64,000 bases of DNA from Actinomadura sp. NBRC 104425 (GTDB lineage Bacteria > Actinomycetota > Actinomycetes > Streptosporangiales > Streptosporangiaceae): assembly GCF_030269545.1 (NCBI RefSeq), contig NZ_BSTN01000011.1, positions 124,001 to 188,000 of the forward strand. Reading direction: 5' to 3'. A program made the position numbers and the translations under genes. The notes beneath the pieces were generated by a model. The model saw nothing but the letters and a program-made list of their open reading frames with translations, ran no database searches and was not told the DNA's origin. Of the stretch, positions 18,432 through 27,459 are shown in pieces. Every line of letters starts with the position of its first letter. The stretch's first letter is position 1.

Positions 18432-20210
18432 CTAGTCGCGGATCTCGTCCATCTCGAAGTCGTCCCAGTCGGTCGTGATCTGTTGGGCCGCGTTGCCGCC
18501 GCGCCGGATGACCAGCCCCGCGACGCCGTTGGGCAGCGGCGCGGAGTCGTCGGTGTACTCCAGCGCCAGCTTCCCGTTGACCCACAGCCGCAGGTGGACC
18601 TTCTTGCCCTTGTCCTGCTCCTCGCAGGCGATCTGCAGCCGGTTGCGCTTGCCGGGCTTCCAGCCGGGCGCCGAGTCGGCTTCGGTGAGCTGCTTCCTGC
18701 CCTGGTCGGGGGACACCTTGCGGATCAAGGCGCCCTTGCCGTCGGCGCGGACCAGGAACCAGTAGCCGGTGTCCTTGTTGGTGTCGTTGCCGGCGTCGCG
18801 GCAGTAGAGGCCGAGCTCGGCGTCCGGCTGCGCCTCCACGGACGTCGAGGTGACGCCGACCAGCAGCCGTCCCGGCACGTCGCTCTCCTTGGGCGCCCGC
18901 TTCTTCTTCCAGTCGTCGGTGTCCATGCGGTACTGGCCGTTCAGGTAGCCCTCACCGCTGACGTAGGTGCCGCCCGCCCAACCGGACTGGGTGTTGCTGA
19001 AGTCGTCGCTGAAGACGGGCGCGGTGTTGTCGGGCGGGGAGTCGCCGCGGAAGACGGAGACGAGCAGGACGACCACCAGCACCGCGCCGACCACGCCGCC
19101 GCCGATGAGCGACGTGCGGCGGGACGGGCGGCGGTCGAGCAGGCGGGTGCCCCCCGTGGCGGCGGGCGGCGCGGTCGGCGGCGGGGGCGGGACGGACAGG
19201 GGCTGCGAGGACACCGGCCGCGCCGGCTGCCCGGGCAGGGGCGGCGTGGGCGGGGCGTCCTCACGGGTGTCCTCGTCGCCGGGCCGGGGCGGCGCCGTCG
19301 CGGCATTCCCGCCGAACCCGGCGTGCCAGCTCGCCTGGACGGTCTCGGCCAGCCGCGCCGGGTCGGGCTGGGAGTTGCCGACCAGGCGGCCGAGCAGGTC
19401 CTCGACCGACGGCCGCTTGGCCGGGTCCTTGTCCAGAGTGGCGGCCACCAGCTCGCGCAGCGCCGGGTCGAGCCCGTCCAGCCGCGGCGCCTCGTGCGCG
19501 ACCCGGTAGAAGATCTCCGGGACGGTGTTGCCCGCGAACGGGGCGCGCCCGGTGCCCGCGAACGCCACCACGCAGCCCCAGGAGAACACGTCCGAGGCGG
19601 CCGTGACCGGCTCGCCGCGCAGCAGCTCGGGCGCCAGGTAGTTGGGCGTGCCGACGAACTGCCCGGTGCGCGTCGGGCCGTCGGCCGCGTCCAGGGCGCG
19701 GGCGATGCCGAAGTCGATCACCCGCGGGCCGGTCGCCGACAGCAGCACGTTCGCCGGCTTGAGGTCGCGGTGCACGATGCCCGCGCCGTGGATGGCGGCC
19801 AGCGCGGTCGCCACCCCGACCGCAAGGCCCTCCAGGTCGGAGCCGGGCAGCGGCCCGCGCTCGGCCACCGCCCGCTCCAGGCTGGGGCCGTCGATGTACT
19901 CGGTGACGACGTACAGCGGATCGCGGTCCAGCTCGGCGTCCAGCACCGGCGCGGTGCAGAACCGGCGTACCTGGCGCGCGGCGGTCACCTCGCGCCGGAA
20001 CCGCTCGCGAAACGCCGACTCGCTGGCGAGCTCGCGGTTGATCACCTTGACTGCGACATGGCGGCCGGGGCCGGACGCCGAAGAGTCCTCGCCGAGGAAG
20101 ACGGTTCCCATACCGCCACGGCCGAGCCGGGCGACCAGCCGGTACGGTCCGAGCTCCCGGGGGTCCTCGGGCTGCAGGGGATCGGCGTTCTCTCCCGCGT
20201 GCGTGGTCAT
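18432..20210 (-). CDS. Membrane Ser/Thr protein kinase with extracellular C-terminal domain (B)
   Basis: A 592-residue paralogue of kinase A. Glycine loop GRGGMGTVF lies at 30-38, the catalytic lysine at 55, then HRDLKPAN, DFG and activation loop TRTGQFVGTPNY. A proline-rich linker (about 315-370) leads to one membrane segment (GGGVVGAVLVVVLLVSVF, about 385-402) and an outer domain beginning FSDDFSNTQSGWAGG with LRLWVNGKLALEY late. I chose the second of two adjacent ATGs (20210) because AGGA is 5 nt upstream; ATG at 20231 is possible. The kinase and outer domains align with kinase A throughout, while the linkers have diverged. Ligand and targets unknown. Confidence 0.9.
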   Translation of the reverse strand: MTTHAGENADPLQPEDPRELGPYRLVARLGRGGMGTVFLGEDSSASGPGRHVAVKVINRELASESAFRERFRREVTAARQVRRFCTAPVLDAELDRDPLYVVTEYIDGPSLERAVAERGPLPGSDLEGLAVGVATALAAIHGAGIVHRDLKPANVLLSATGPRVIDFGIARALDAADGPTRTGQFVGTPNYLAPELLRGEPVTAASDVFSWGCVVAFAGTGRAPFAGNTVPEIFYRVAHEAPRLDGLDPALRELVAATLDKDPAKRPSVEDLLGRLVGNSQPDPARLAETVQASWHAGFGGNAATAPPRPGDEDTREDAPPTPPLPGQPARPVSSQPLSVPPPPPTAPPAATGGTRLLDRRPSRRTSLIGGGVVGAVLVVVLLVSVFRGDSPPDNTAPVFSDDFSNTQSGWAGGTYVSGEGYLNGQYRMDTDDWKKKRAPKESDVPGRLLVGVTSTSVEAQPDAELGLYCRDAGNDTNKDTGYWFLVRADGKGALIRKVSPDQGRKQLTEADSAPGWKPGKRNRLQIACEEQDKGKKVHLRLWVNGKLALEYTDDSAPLPNGVAGLVIRRGGNAAQQITTDWDDFEMDEIRD

Positions 20211-20293
20211 CATTGTCCTGGAGGTCGACATGAACTGGCGGAATCCCACCCTAGTGGGGCCTCACCCGCGATGCGGGCACACTGACGCTCCGT

Positions 20294-21256
20294 TCACGGA
20301 AGCAGCAGAAGTTTGCCCGTTGTACGGCGGCCCTCAAGATCCTCGTGGGCGCGGCGGGCGTCGGCAAGGTCGTAGCGCCCCCCGATGTGCAGGCGCAGCT
20401 CGCCCCTGGCGATCCAGCCGTGCACGGCCGCGGCGCGTTCCAGCAGCTCGTCCCGGGTGAGGGTGTAGTGCGCGAGGGTCGGCCGGGTCAAAAACAGCGA
20501 GCCGGCGGCGTTGAGGCGCTGCGGGTCGAACGGCGGGACCTGGCCGCTGGCCGCCCCGTACAGCGCCAGCGTCCCGCGCGGGCGCAGGCTCTCCAGGCTG
20601 CCGTCGAACGTGGCGGCGCCCACACCGTCGTACACCGCGGCGACGCCCTCCCCGCCGGTCAGGCGCCGCACCTGCGCCGCGAAGCCGTCGTAGCCGACGA
20701 CCTCGTCGGCGCCGGCCTCGCGCGCCAGCCGCTCCTTCTCCGGCGTCGACACCGTGCCGATCACGCGGGCGCCGCGCAGCTTGGCGATCTGCGTGAGCAA
20801 GAGCCCCATGCCGCCCGCGGCCGCGTGCACCAGCACCGTGTCGCCCGGCCTCACCGCGTAGGTGGAGTGCGTCAGGTAGTGCGCCGTCATGCCCTGCAGC
20901 AGGGACGCCGCCGCGTCCTCCAGGCTCAGCCCGTCGGGCACCGGGACGGTCCGGTCGGCGGGGACCACGGCGCGCTGGGCGTAGGAGCCGAGCACGCCCT
21001 GCCAGGCCACGCGGTCGCCGGGCGCGACGCCGGTCACGCCCTCGCCGACCGCGGCGACCGTGCCCGCGCCCTCCTGGCCCGGCACGAACGGGGGCGCCTG
21101 CTTGTAGGCGCCCGTCCGGAAGTACACGTCGATGTAGTTGACGCCGCTGGCGGCCAGGTCGATGAGCACCTCGCCGGGGCCCGGGACGGGGTCCTCGCGT
21201 TCGACGGGCTCCAGCACCTCCGGGCCGCCGTGGCGGCTGACGACGATCGCGCGCAT
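20294..21256 (-). CDS. NAD(P)H:quinone oxidoreductase, MDR family (QOR-like)
   Basis: A 320-residue zinc-free medium-chain dehydrogenase/reductase. It begins MRAIVVSRHGGPEVLE, has PGEVLIDLAASGVNYID, and an NADPH-binding AAGGMGLLLTQIAKL near residue 145. Such enzymes reduce quinones or activated alkenes. The ATG at 21256 follows GAGAGGAC; the longer frame to 21295 lacks a site. It is 81 bp downstream of a TetR gene on the same strand, so the regulator may control it. Confidence 0.9.
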   Translation of the reverse strand: MRAIVVSRHGGPEVLEPVEREDPVPGPGEVLIDLAASGVNYIDVYFRTGAYKQAPPFVPGQEGAGTVAAVGEGVTGVAPGDRVAWQGVLGSYAQRAVVPADRTVPVPDGLSLEDAAASLLQGMTAHYLTHSTYAVRPGDTVLVHAAAGGMGLLLTQIAKLRGARVIGTVSTPEKERLAREAGADEVVGYDGFAAQVRRLTGGEGVAAVYDGVGAATFDGSLESLRPRGTLALYGAASGQVPPFDPQRLNAAGSLFLTRPTLAHYTLTRDELLERAAAVHGWIARGELRLHIGGRYDLADARRAHEDLEGRRTTGKLLLLP

Positions 21257-21337
21257 GTCGTTGTGTCCTCTCCGGTCCTCGGTGTGCGTCCCCAACGCGC
21301 CGGGGCATGACGATCATCCCGCACCGGTGCGGCGTGG

Positions 21338-22078
21338 TCAGATCCACCCGGGCAGGTCGTCGTGGGCGACCGTGATGATCTCGTCCACCCGCGCCGCGAG
21401 GGCGGCCGGGTCCCACACGTCCTGCCGGGCGCAATCTTCGAAGGCCACGCGCGTCGCCCCGGAGAAGAAGGCGACCAGCAGGCGGGGGCGGATGTCGCGA
21501 GCCAGGTCCACGCCCTGGCGGCGGGCGATCGCGGCGGCCAGGGTCTCCTCGGTCGCGGCGAACCGCGCCATCTGCGCGGCGGCCAGCGCGGGGGTCCCCT
21601 CCACGACCCGCAGGACCCGGCGGAACCGTGCGGCGTCGGCGGGGTCGCCCTCGGCGATGGCGTGCAGCAGGCCGCGCAGCGCCTCGAGCAGCGCGGTGAA
21701 CGGCCGCTCGCGGGCGGGACGGGCCGCCAGCTCCGCCACCAGGAGGTGGTCGAACTCGCTCATGTAGCCGAACAGCACGTCCTCCTTGGCGGCGAAGTAG
21801 CGGAAGAACGTGCGCTGCGACACCTGCACCGCCGCCGAGATCTCGTCGATGGTCGTCTGCTCGTACCCCTGGGCGAGGAACAGGTCGAGCGCGGCGTCGA
21901 TCAGGGCCATGCGGGTGCGCTGCTTCTTGCGCTCGCGCAGCCCCGCGCGCGCCGGGGCGCCGTGCGGCGCCGCCGTCTCCGGTGGCGCCGTCTCCGGTGG
22001 CGCTGTCTCCGGTGGCGGGGCGTCCGGGCGCCGCGCGCTGCCTGTGCCGTCGCCGCCGGCGGGGTCGGCTGCGGTCAT
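21338..22078 (-). CDS. TetR-family regulator with PPETA repeat tail at N-terminus
   Basis: A 246-residue TetR repressor. The helix-turn-helix (ALDLFLAQGYEQTTIDEI, then VQVSQRTFFRYFAAKEDVL) is at about residues 58-97, followed by an all-helical ligand domain. The ATG at 22078 follows AAGGAG. Before the DNA-binding domain are about 50 residues of Pro/Ala/Gly-rich sequence with three PPETA units encoded by a 15-bp tandem repeat (21971-22015). It probably regulates the quinone oxidoreductase downstream or itself. Ligand unknown. Confidence 0.88.
   Translation of the reverse strand: MTAADPAGGDGTGSARRPDAPPPETAPPETAPPETAAPHGAPARAGLRERKKQRTRMALIDAALDLFLAQGYEQTTIDEISAAVQVSQRTFFRYFAAKEDVLFGYMSEFDHLLVAELAARPARERPFTALLEALRGLLHAIAEGDPADAARFRRVLRVVEGTPALAAAQMARFAATEETLAAAIARRQGVDLARDIRPRLLVAFFSGATRVAFEDCARQDVWDPAALAARVDEIITVAHDDLPGWI
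21971..22015. repeat. 15-bp tandem repeat, three units, inside the tetR gene
   Basis: Units of cgccgtctccggtgg at 21971-21985, 21986-22000 and 22001-22015 (one change in the third). They encode PPETA steps in the disordered N-terminus. Confidence 0.9.
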
Positions 22079-22383
22079 CGGCGGGCTCCTTCGGGCCGTT
22101 CCGTCGTGTTGGCAGCGGTCTATCACGGGCCGCCTCCGCCGCGGTCGCCGGGAGGGCACCGGTGGGAAACGGCGGGATGCCGTCACGGAACGTAAGGGTG
22201 AAGTGGCTCTCTGTTCCGTACCGTCGGCGCCGGGGCGGGGGAGGAAAAAGTCGACCCGAGTTCCCGGTTCTCCGGTGCCGATCTCCGTCGCCGGACATCC
22301 TGGGAGCAGTTACCGAAAGTCGCCGCCTGAGTGCTCAGCGTCGCCGGGCGGCGGCCACTTCTACGGTGAGGCGGCTGATCGCG
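22079..22383. other. Divergent intergenic region, no recognised element
   Basis: It separates the tetR start from the small protein at 22384. It should hold both promoters, but I see no clear -10/-35 pair, operator palindrome or RNA element. Confidence 0.4.
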
Positions 22384-22656
22384 GTGTCCGTTGTCGACGC
22401 GCAGAAGATCGCCGAGGTGCGGCGGCATCATCTGGCGGCACTGGCGTACGAGGTCGAGGTGCGCGGGCTGCGCTGGCGGCTGGCCGGTCCCGAGGAGTCG
22501 GTGCTGTGCGTGCTGGGCCCGGTGTCCCGGCGGCGCGCCATGGTCGTGGCCACGCCCGCCGCAGACGGATGGTCGTATCTGTGGGCGGGTGGCGGCATCG
22601 CCCCGGTGACCCAGGTCGCCGCGGTCGCCGACCGGCTGGTGCGCCTGCTGGCCTGA
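22384..22656 (+). CDS. Small protein of unknown function
   Basis: A 90-residue soluble protein starting at GTG 22384 (an in-frame GTG at 22366 is also possible). An N-terminal helix (AQKIAEVRRHHLAALAYEVEVR) is followed by beta-rich sequence, an SYLWAGGG motif and a C-terminal VAAVADRLVRLL helix. Its size and late aromatic-glycine motif resemble the protein at 4575-4850. It is not part of a whiJ locus here. It precedes the SOS promoter of the DUF6504 gene. No function can be assigned. Confidence 0.6.
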   Translation: MSVVDAQKIAEVRRHHLAALAYEVEVRGLRWRLAGPEESVLCVLGPVSRRRAMVVATPAADGWSYLWAGGGIAPVTQVAAVADRLVRLLA

Positions 22657-22711
22657 CGCTGTGACCTGCGCTTTCCTGCGGGTGGCCGGATGTTCGCCGC
22701 CCGCTTTCGCC

Positions 22712-22760
22712 TTGCCGGGCGGTCCCCGGCCTCCCTAGACTTGCTGCGAACAGGTGTTCG
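22712..22760 (+). promoter_or_regulatory. SOS promoter with LexA box for DUF6504-dnaE2
   Basis: TTGCCG at 22712-22717 and TAGACT at 22736-22741, 18 bp apart, form a good promoter. CGAACAGGTGTTCG at 22747-22760 fits the actinobacterial LexA box CGAAC-N4-GTTCG and covers the likely transcription start. The DUF6504 ATG is 58 nt downstream. Confidence 0.85.
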
Positions 22761-22818
22761 AACACACCGCATGACTTCCCCCGTGCGGTCATCGCTTTTC
22801 TGCAGGCGGGGGAGGGGA

Positions 22819-23094
22819 ATGACACGCGTATTCGGCGACCCGGTCGAGGTCTGGGTGTCCGACGGGCGCCCGGCCCGGTTCGTCTGGCGGGGGCGGCTCT
22901 ACACCGTACGGCGGATCCTGGAGCACTGGGTCACGACACGGGACTGGTGGCGCGAGCAGCAGCCGGAGGCGGACGTGACCGGCGAACGGGAGTTCTGGCG
23001 GGTCGAGGCGACCCCGGACCGGGAGATCGGCGTGTACGAGCTGCGCTACGACGCGGCGTCCGGCGACTGGATGCTGTCCCGGGTGTGGGACTGA
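22819..23094 (+). CDS. DUF6504 family protein, dnaE2-associated
   Basis: A 91-residue protein with the pattern EVWVSDGRPARFVWRGRLY, WWREQ, then EFWRVEA and YELRYD. DUF6504 genes sit between imuB-type polymerase genes and dnaE2 in many actinomycetes, which implies a role in damage-tolerant synthesis; their biochemistry is unknown. The ATG follows GGAGGGGA, and a LexA box lies upstream. dnaE2 starts 12 bp after its stop. Here the usual imuA/imuB genes are not adjacent. Confidence 0.82.
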   Translation: MTRVFGDPVEVWVSDGRPARFVWRGRLYTVRRILEHWVTTRDWWREQQPEADVTGEREFWRVEATPDREIGVYELRYDAASGDWMLSRVWD

Positions 23095-23106
23095 AGGCGG
23101 CGCACC

Positions 23107-26100
23107 GTGCACCTGCATGTCGCCTCCGCCTACTCCCTCCGGTACGGGACGGCCCCGCCGCGGGAGCTGGCGGCGCGCGCGGCCGACCTGGGCATGCGGA
23201 CCCTGGCCCTGACCGACCGCGACGGCCTGTACGGCGCGGTCAAGCACATGCTGGCCTGCCGGGACGCGGGCGTCAGGCCGGTGCTCGGCGTCGACCTCGC
23301 CGTCGCCGACCCGGAGGAGTGCGCGTCCGGCGCCCGCCCCTCGCGCCGCCGGCACCCGCACGCCGAGGCCGCGCACCGGATCGTCGTGCTGGCCGACGGG
23401 CCCCGCGGCTGGGCGTCGCTGTGCCGCCTGGTCAGCGCCGCCCACGCCCGCGGCGAACGCACCAGGCCGGTCGCCACCCGCGAGCTGGTCGGCGAGCACG
23501 CCGACGGGCTGGTCGTGCTGCTCGGCCCCGCCTCCGACGTGGGACGGGCCGTCGCCGAACGCGACCGCGACCTGGCCGCGGCCCGGCTGGCGGCCTGGCG
23601 CGCCGCCGCCGAGACGGTCATCGAGATCGTCGATCACCAGGGGCCCGGCGACGGGTTCCGCGCCGCGCGGATGCTCGCCCTGGCCCGGGAGGCCGGGGTG
23701 CCGGCGGTGCTCGGCAACGCCGTCCGCTACCTGGACAAGGCCGACCACCCCGTCGCGCAGGTGCTGGACGCGGCGCGGCGGCCGGCCCCGCTGCACCGCC
23801 GCCACCTCGACGACACCACCGGCCAGGCCTACCTCAAGCCGATCCCGCAGATGCGGCGCGTCGCCGAGCTGGCCTGCGGCGCGGACGCCGCCGACGAGCT
23901 GATGGCCGTCACGCTGCGGCTCGGCGACCGCTGCGCCCTGGACTCGCCCGCCGATCTCGGCATGGGCGCCCTGCACCTGCCCGACGTCGCCGGCGACGCC
24001 CAGGCGCTGCTGGCCGCCCGGTGCCGGGAGGGCCTGGCCCGCCGCGGCCTGGAACGCTCCACACGGGCCGCCGACCGGCTCGCCGACGAGCTGGGCGTCA
24101 TCGCCCGCAAGGGCCTGGCCGCCTACTTCCTCACCGTCGCCGACGCCGCCGCCCTCATCCGCGGCCGCGGCATCCGCTGCGCCATCCGCGGTTCTGGCGC
24201 CGGCAGCCTGGTCAACTACCTGCTGGGCATCGGCGACCTGGACCCGCTGCGGCACGACCTGCTGATGGAGCGGTTCCTGGCCGACAGCCGCCCCGGCCTG
24301 CCCGACATCGACCTGGACGTGGAGTCGGCGCGCCGCCTGGAGGCCTACGAGGCGCTGTTCGACCGGTTCGGCCGCGGCAACACCGCGTGCGTGTCGATGA
24401 TGGAGACCTACCGGGCCCGCAGCGCCATCCGCGACGTGGGCAACGCGATCGGCCTGCCCCCGCAGGAGATCGACGCCATCGCCAAGGCGTTCCCGCACAT
24501 CCGCGCCCGCCAGATCCACGCCGCCCTGCACGACCTGCCCGAACTGCGGCAGAGCAACCTCTCCCAGGGCCGCCTGGAGGTGCTGTTCCGCATCGCCGAA
24601 CGGCTCGACGGACTGCCCCGCCACATCGCCATGCACCCCTGCGGCGTCCTGCTGTCGAACCGCACGCTGCGCGACCGCAGCCCGATCGAGACCAGCATGC
24701 TCGGCTTCCCCATGAGCCAGTTCGACAAGGACGACGTCGAGGCGATGGGCATGCTCAAGCTCGACGTCATCGGGGTGCGGATGCAGTCGGCGATGGCGCA
24801 CGCGGTCGCCGAGATCGCCCGCGTCGAGGGCACCCGGATCGACCTGGAGGCCGTGCCGCGCGACGACCCCGCCACCTACGAGCTGATCCGCTCCTCCCGC
24901 ACGCTCGGCTGCTTCCAGATCGAGTCGCCCGGCCAGCGCGAGCTGCTCGGAAAGCTGCAGCCGCGGAACCTGGACGACCTGGTCATCGACATCTCGCTGT
25001 TCCGGCCCGGACCGGTCAACTCCGACATGATCACGCCGTTCCTGGAGGCCCGGCACGGCCGCCGCGCCCCGTCCTTCCCGCACCCCGACCTGGCCGGCGC
25101 GCTCGGCGAGAACCAGGGCGTGGTGGTGTTCCACGAGCAGGTGCTGCGCGTGCTGGACGTCATGACCGGGTGCGGCCTGTCGCAGGCCGAGCGGGTGCGG
25201 CGCGCTCTCGGCGACCAGGAGGGGCAGCGCGAGGCGGCGGCGTGGTTCCGCGCGGCGGCCCTGGCCCGCGGCTATGACGAGGACGTCGTCGAACGGGTCT
25301 GGCGGACGCTGACCGCGTTCGGCGCGTTCGGGTTCTGCAAGGCGCACGCCGCCTCGTTCGCCCTGCCCACCTACCAGTCGGCCTGGCTGAAACGCCACCA
25401 CACGGCCGCGTTCTACGCCGGGGTGCTCACCCACGACCCCGGCATGTACCCCAAGCGCGCCATCCTCGACGACGCCCGCCACTTCGGCGTCCCGATCCTG
25501 CCGCTGGACGTCAACCGCTCGGCCGCCGAATGGCGCGTCGAACCGGTCCGCCCGGGCGGACGGCAGGGCGGCCGGCCCGGCGGCTACGGCATCCGCGTCC
25601 CGCTGAACGAGGTCCGCGGGATCAGCGCGGCCGAGGTGTCGCGCATCGTCGAACACCGCCCCTACGACTCCCTCGGCGATTTCTGGCACCGCGCCGGGGT
25701 GTCTCGTCCCACCGCCGAACGGCTCGTCCTCGCCGGGGCCTTCGACGCCCTCTACGACCTGCGCCCGGCCGCCGCCCCGGCCCCCGCGCCCGCGGCCGTC
25801 GGCGCAGGCGCGCCGACCGCTCCGGCAGGCGACCGCGCGCTGGGCGCACCCGCCCCGGCGGGGCGCCGCGCCGCGCTGAACCGGCGCGACCTGCTGTGCC
25901 GCGTCGGGGCGCTGGACCGGGCGGTGTCGCGTCCCTCCGACGGGCTGATCGAGGGACAGCTGCCGCTCGGCCACGACCAGGCCGAGGGCGGCCTCGGCGT
26001 CGTCGAGCACATCCCGGTGGGGCAGCTGCCGGACATGACGCCCGCCGAGGTGGTCGAGGCCGAACTGGACATCCTCGGCATGGACGTGAGCCGGCACGTG

Positions 26101-26655
26101 CTGAGCTTCTACGACGAGATGCTGGACGGGCTGGGCGTCGTCCGCTCCGGCGCGCTGGCCGCCCTCCCGGACGGCGACGACGTGCTGGTCGCCGGGGTCA
26201 AGGTGGCCACGCAGACGCCCGCGGTGCGGTCCGGCCAGCGGATCATCTTCGCCACCCTCGACGACGCCACCGGCCCCGTGGACCTCACCTTCTTCGAGTC
26301 CGTGCAGGACCGCTGCGCCGCGATCCTGTTCAGCTCGTGGCTGCTGGTGGCGCGCGGCCGCGTCCGCCGGGCCCCGGCCGGGCGGCGGCCGGCGTCGCTG
26401 ACCGCCTACGCGTGCTGGGACCTGGTCGGCCTGTACGAGGCGTGGCAGCGCGGCGGACCCGCCGCCGTCCACGAGGCCATGGCCCGCGAGGGGCGGAACG
26501 TCGCCTCCTCCCGCCAGGTCGGCCGCCGCATCGTCTACGCCAACGGCTTCGCCCTGTCCCCGTACGCCGACATCGGCCATGCGGGCGGCGACGTCAAACG
26601 CCCCCCGGCCCGCCTCTGGCACGCCAGCGGAGGCAGCTCCGGCCCCACCCTGTGA
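23107..26655 (+). CDS. dnaE2: Error-prone DNA polymerase III alpha subunit DnaE2
   Basis: A 1,182-residue C-family polymerase used in SOS mutagenesis with ImuA'/ImuB. The PHP domain starts at the N-terminus (MHLHVASAYSLRYG, then LALTDRDGLYG). The catalytic PDIDLD is at 399-404, with the third acidic residue in a later conserved block. An OB-fold follows near residue 1,020 and the C-terminus ends in a DVKRPPARLWHASGG motif. The GTG start at 23107 is 12 bp from DUF6504. Length and the degenerate PHP N-terminus distinguish it from replicative DnaE. Expression should be LexA-controlled from the shared promoter at 22712-22760. Confidence 0.93.
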   Translation: MHLHVASAYSLRYGTAPPRELAARAADLGMRTLALTDRDGLYGAVKHMLACRDAGVRPVLGVDLAVADPEECASGARPSRRRHPHAEAAHRIVVLADGPRGWASLCRLVSAAHARGERTRPVATRELVGEHADGLVVLLGPASDVGRAVAERDRDLAAARLAAWRAAAETVIEIVDHQGPGDGFRAARMLALAREAGVPAVLGNAVRYLDKADHPVAQVLDAARRPAPLHRRHLDDTTGQAYLKPIPQMRRVAELACGADAADELMAVTLRLGDRCALDSPADLGMGALHLPDVAGDAQALLAARCREGLARRGLERSTRAADRLADELGVIARKGLAAYFLTVADAAALIRGRGIRCAIRGSGAGSLVNYLLGIGDLDPLRHDLLMERFLADSRPGLPDIDLDVESARRLEAYEALFDRFGRGNTACVSMMETYRARSAIRDVGNAIGLPPQEIDAIAKAFPHIRARQIHAALHDLPELRQSNLSQGRLEVLFRIAERLDGLPRHIAMHPCGVLLSNRTLRDRSPIETSMLGFPMSQFDKDDVEAMGMLKLDVIGVRMQSAMAHAVAEIARVEGTRIDLEAVPRDDPATYELIRSSRTLGCFQIESPGQRELLGKLQPRNLDDLVIDISLFRPGPVNSDMITPFLEARHGRRAPSFPHPDLAGALGENQGVVVFHEQVLRVLDVMTGCGLSQAERVRRALGDQEGQREAAAWFRAAALARGYDEDVVERVWRTLTAFGAFGFCKAHAASFALPTYQSAWLKRHHTAAFYAGVLTHDPGMYPKRAILDDARHFGVPILPLDVNRSAAEWRVEPVRPGGRQGGRPGGYGIRVPLNEVRGISAAEVSRIVEHRPYDSLGDFWHRAGVSRPTAERLVLAGAFDALYDLRPAAAPAPAPAAVGAGAPTAPAGDRALGAPAPAGRRAALNRRDLLCRVGALDRAVSRPSDGLIEGQLPLGHDQAEGGLGVVEHIPVGQLPDMTPAEVVEAELDILGMDVSRHVLSFYDEMLDGLGVVRSGALAALPDGDDVLVAGVKVATQTPAVRSGQRIIFATLDDATGPVDLTFFESVQDRCAAILFSSWLLVARGRVRRAPAGRRPASLTAYACWDLVGLYEAWQRGGPAAVHEAMAREGRNVASSRQVGRRIVYANGFALSPYADIGHAGGDVKRPPARLWHASGGSSGPTL

Positions 26656-26658
26656 TCA

Positions 26659-26680
26659 GGGGCCTGACCAAAAAGGCCCT
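26659..26680. terminator. Bidirectional hairpin between dnaE2 and the DUF4328 gene
   Basis: GGGCCT (26660-26665) pairs with AGGCCC (26674-26679) around an 8-nt A-rich loop, placed between two convergent stop codons. An extra G-U pair can extend the stem. Confidence 0.6.
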
Positions 26681-26682
26681 TC

Positions 26683-27363
26683 TCAGGCGGCCTCCAGTTG
26701 CAGCCGGGTGATGTGGAAGACGGTGGCCATGCACAGCACGGCGGCGAGGGCCTGGCAGGCGGCCGCGGCGACGCCCACGTGCACGTAGAAGCGCGCATCG
26801 GCCAGCGTGTGGACGCTGCCGCCGGAGAAGACGCGGGCCAGCCCCACGCCGCACAGCACCGACGCCCACCAGGCCGCCACCACCACGGCGGCGGAGTGCC
26901 GTTCGGCGGGGCGCATGCGGCGGCGGCTGCCCGCCCACACCTCGTACACGAGCCGCGGCGGCAGCCACAGGTTGACCACGGGGGTGACCCAGCCGAGCAG
27001 CACCCAGGCGCGCCGGTACCGGTGCGGGCCCGCCGACTGCCGGCGCGCCCGCCACAGCCACGCCAGATACAGCAGGCCGGTGATCCCGGCCAGGACGGCG
27101 CAGACGAGGAACACGTCGGTGTAGGGCGCCAGGGCCCGCGCCGTGGCGGCGGGGTCGTAGGTGTCGTGGGTGGCGGTCCGCAGCGGATCCGCCAGCCGCG
27201 CCAGGCTCAGCCCGCAGCCGAGAGCGACGAACGCGTTGAAGCCGAGCAGCATGAACACGGCCATCCCGATCGCACGGAAGTCGCGGCGCCGGGCCCAGGC
27301 GCCGCAGGCCGGGCACCGGGGGACCTCCGTCGGGATGATGTCGCCGCACAGCGCACACGGCAT
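26683..27363 (-). CDS. DUF4328 membrane protein with N-terminal zinc ribbon
   Basis: A 226-residue protein. Two CxxC pairs at the start (CALC, residues 3-6; CPAC, 17-20) make a small zinc ribbon. About five membrane segments follow. The stretch RYRRAWVLLGWVTPVVNLWLPPRLVYEVW is the DUF4328 signature and is cited here as residues about 115-143. The ATG follows CGGAGGTG. Members are common in actinomycetes and have no known function. It is convergent with dnaE2. Confidence 0.8.
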   Translation of the reverse strand: MPCALCGDIIPTEVPRCPACGAWARRRDFRAIGMAVFMLLGFNAFVALGCGLSLARLADPLRTATHDTYDPAATARALAPYTDVFLVCAVLAGITGLLYLAWLWRARRQSAGPHRYRRAWVLLGWVTPVVNLWLPPRLVYEVWAGSRRRMRPAERHSAAVVVAAWWASVLCGVGLARVFSGGSVHTLADARFYVHVGVAAAACQALAAVLCMATVFHITRLQLEAA

Positions 27364-27459
27364 GATCCACCTCCGTGGATTTTGCGCTCTCCTGGTCGGA
27401 TCCTACGGAGATTTGACAGACGCCGCCCGGTGGAGGTTCGCCCACCGGGGTCCGCCCGG

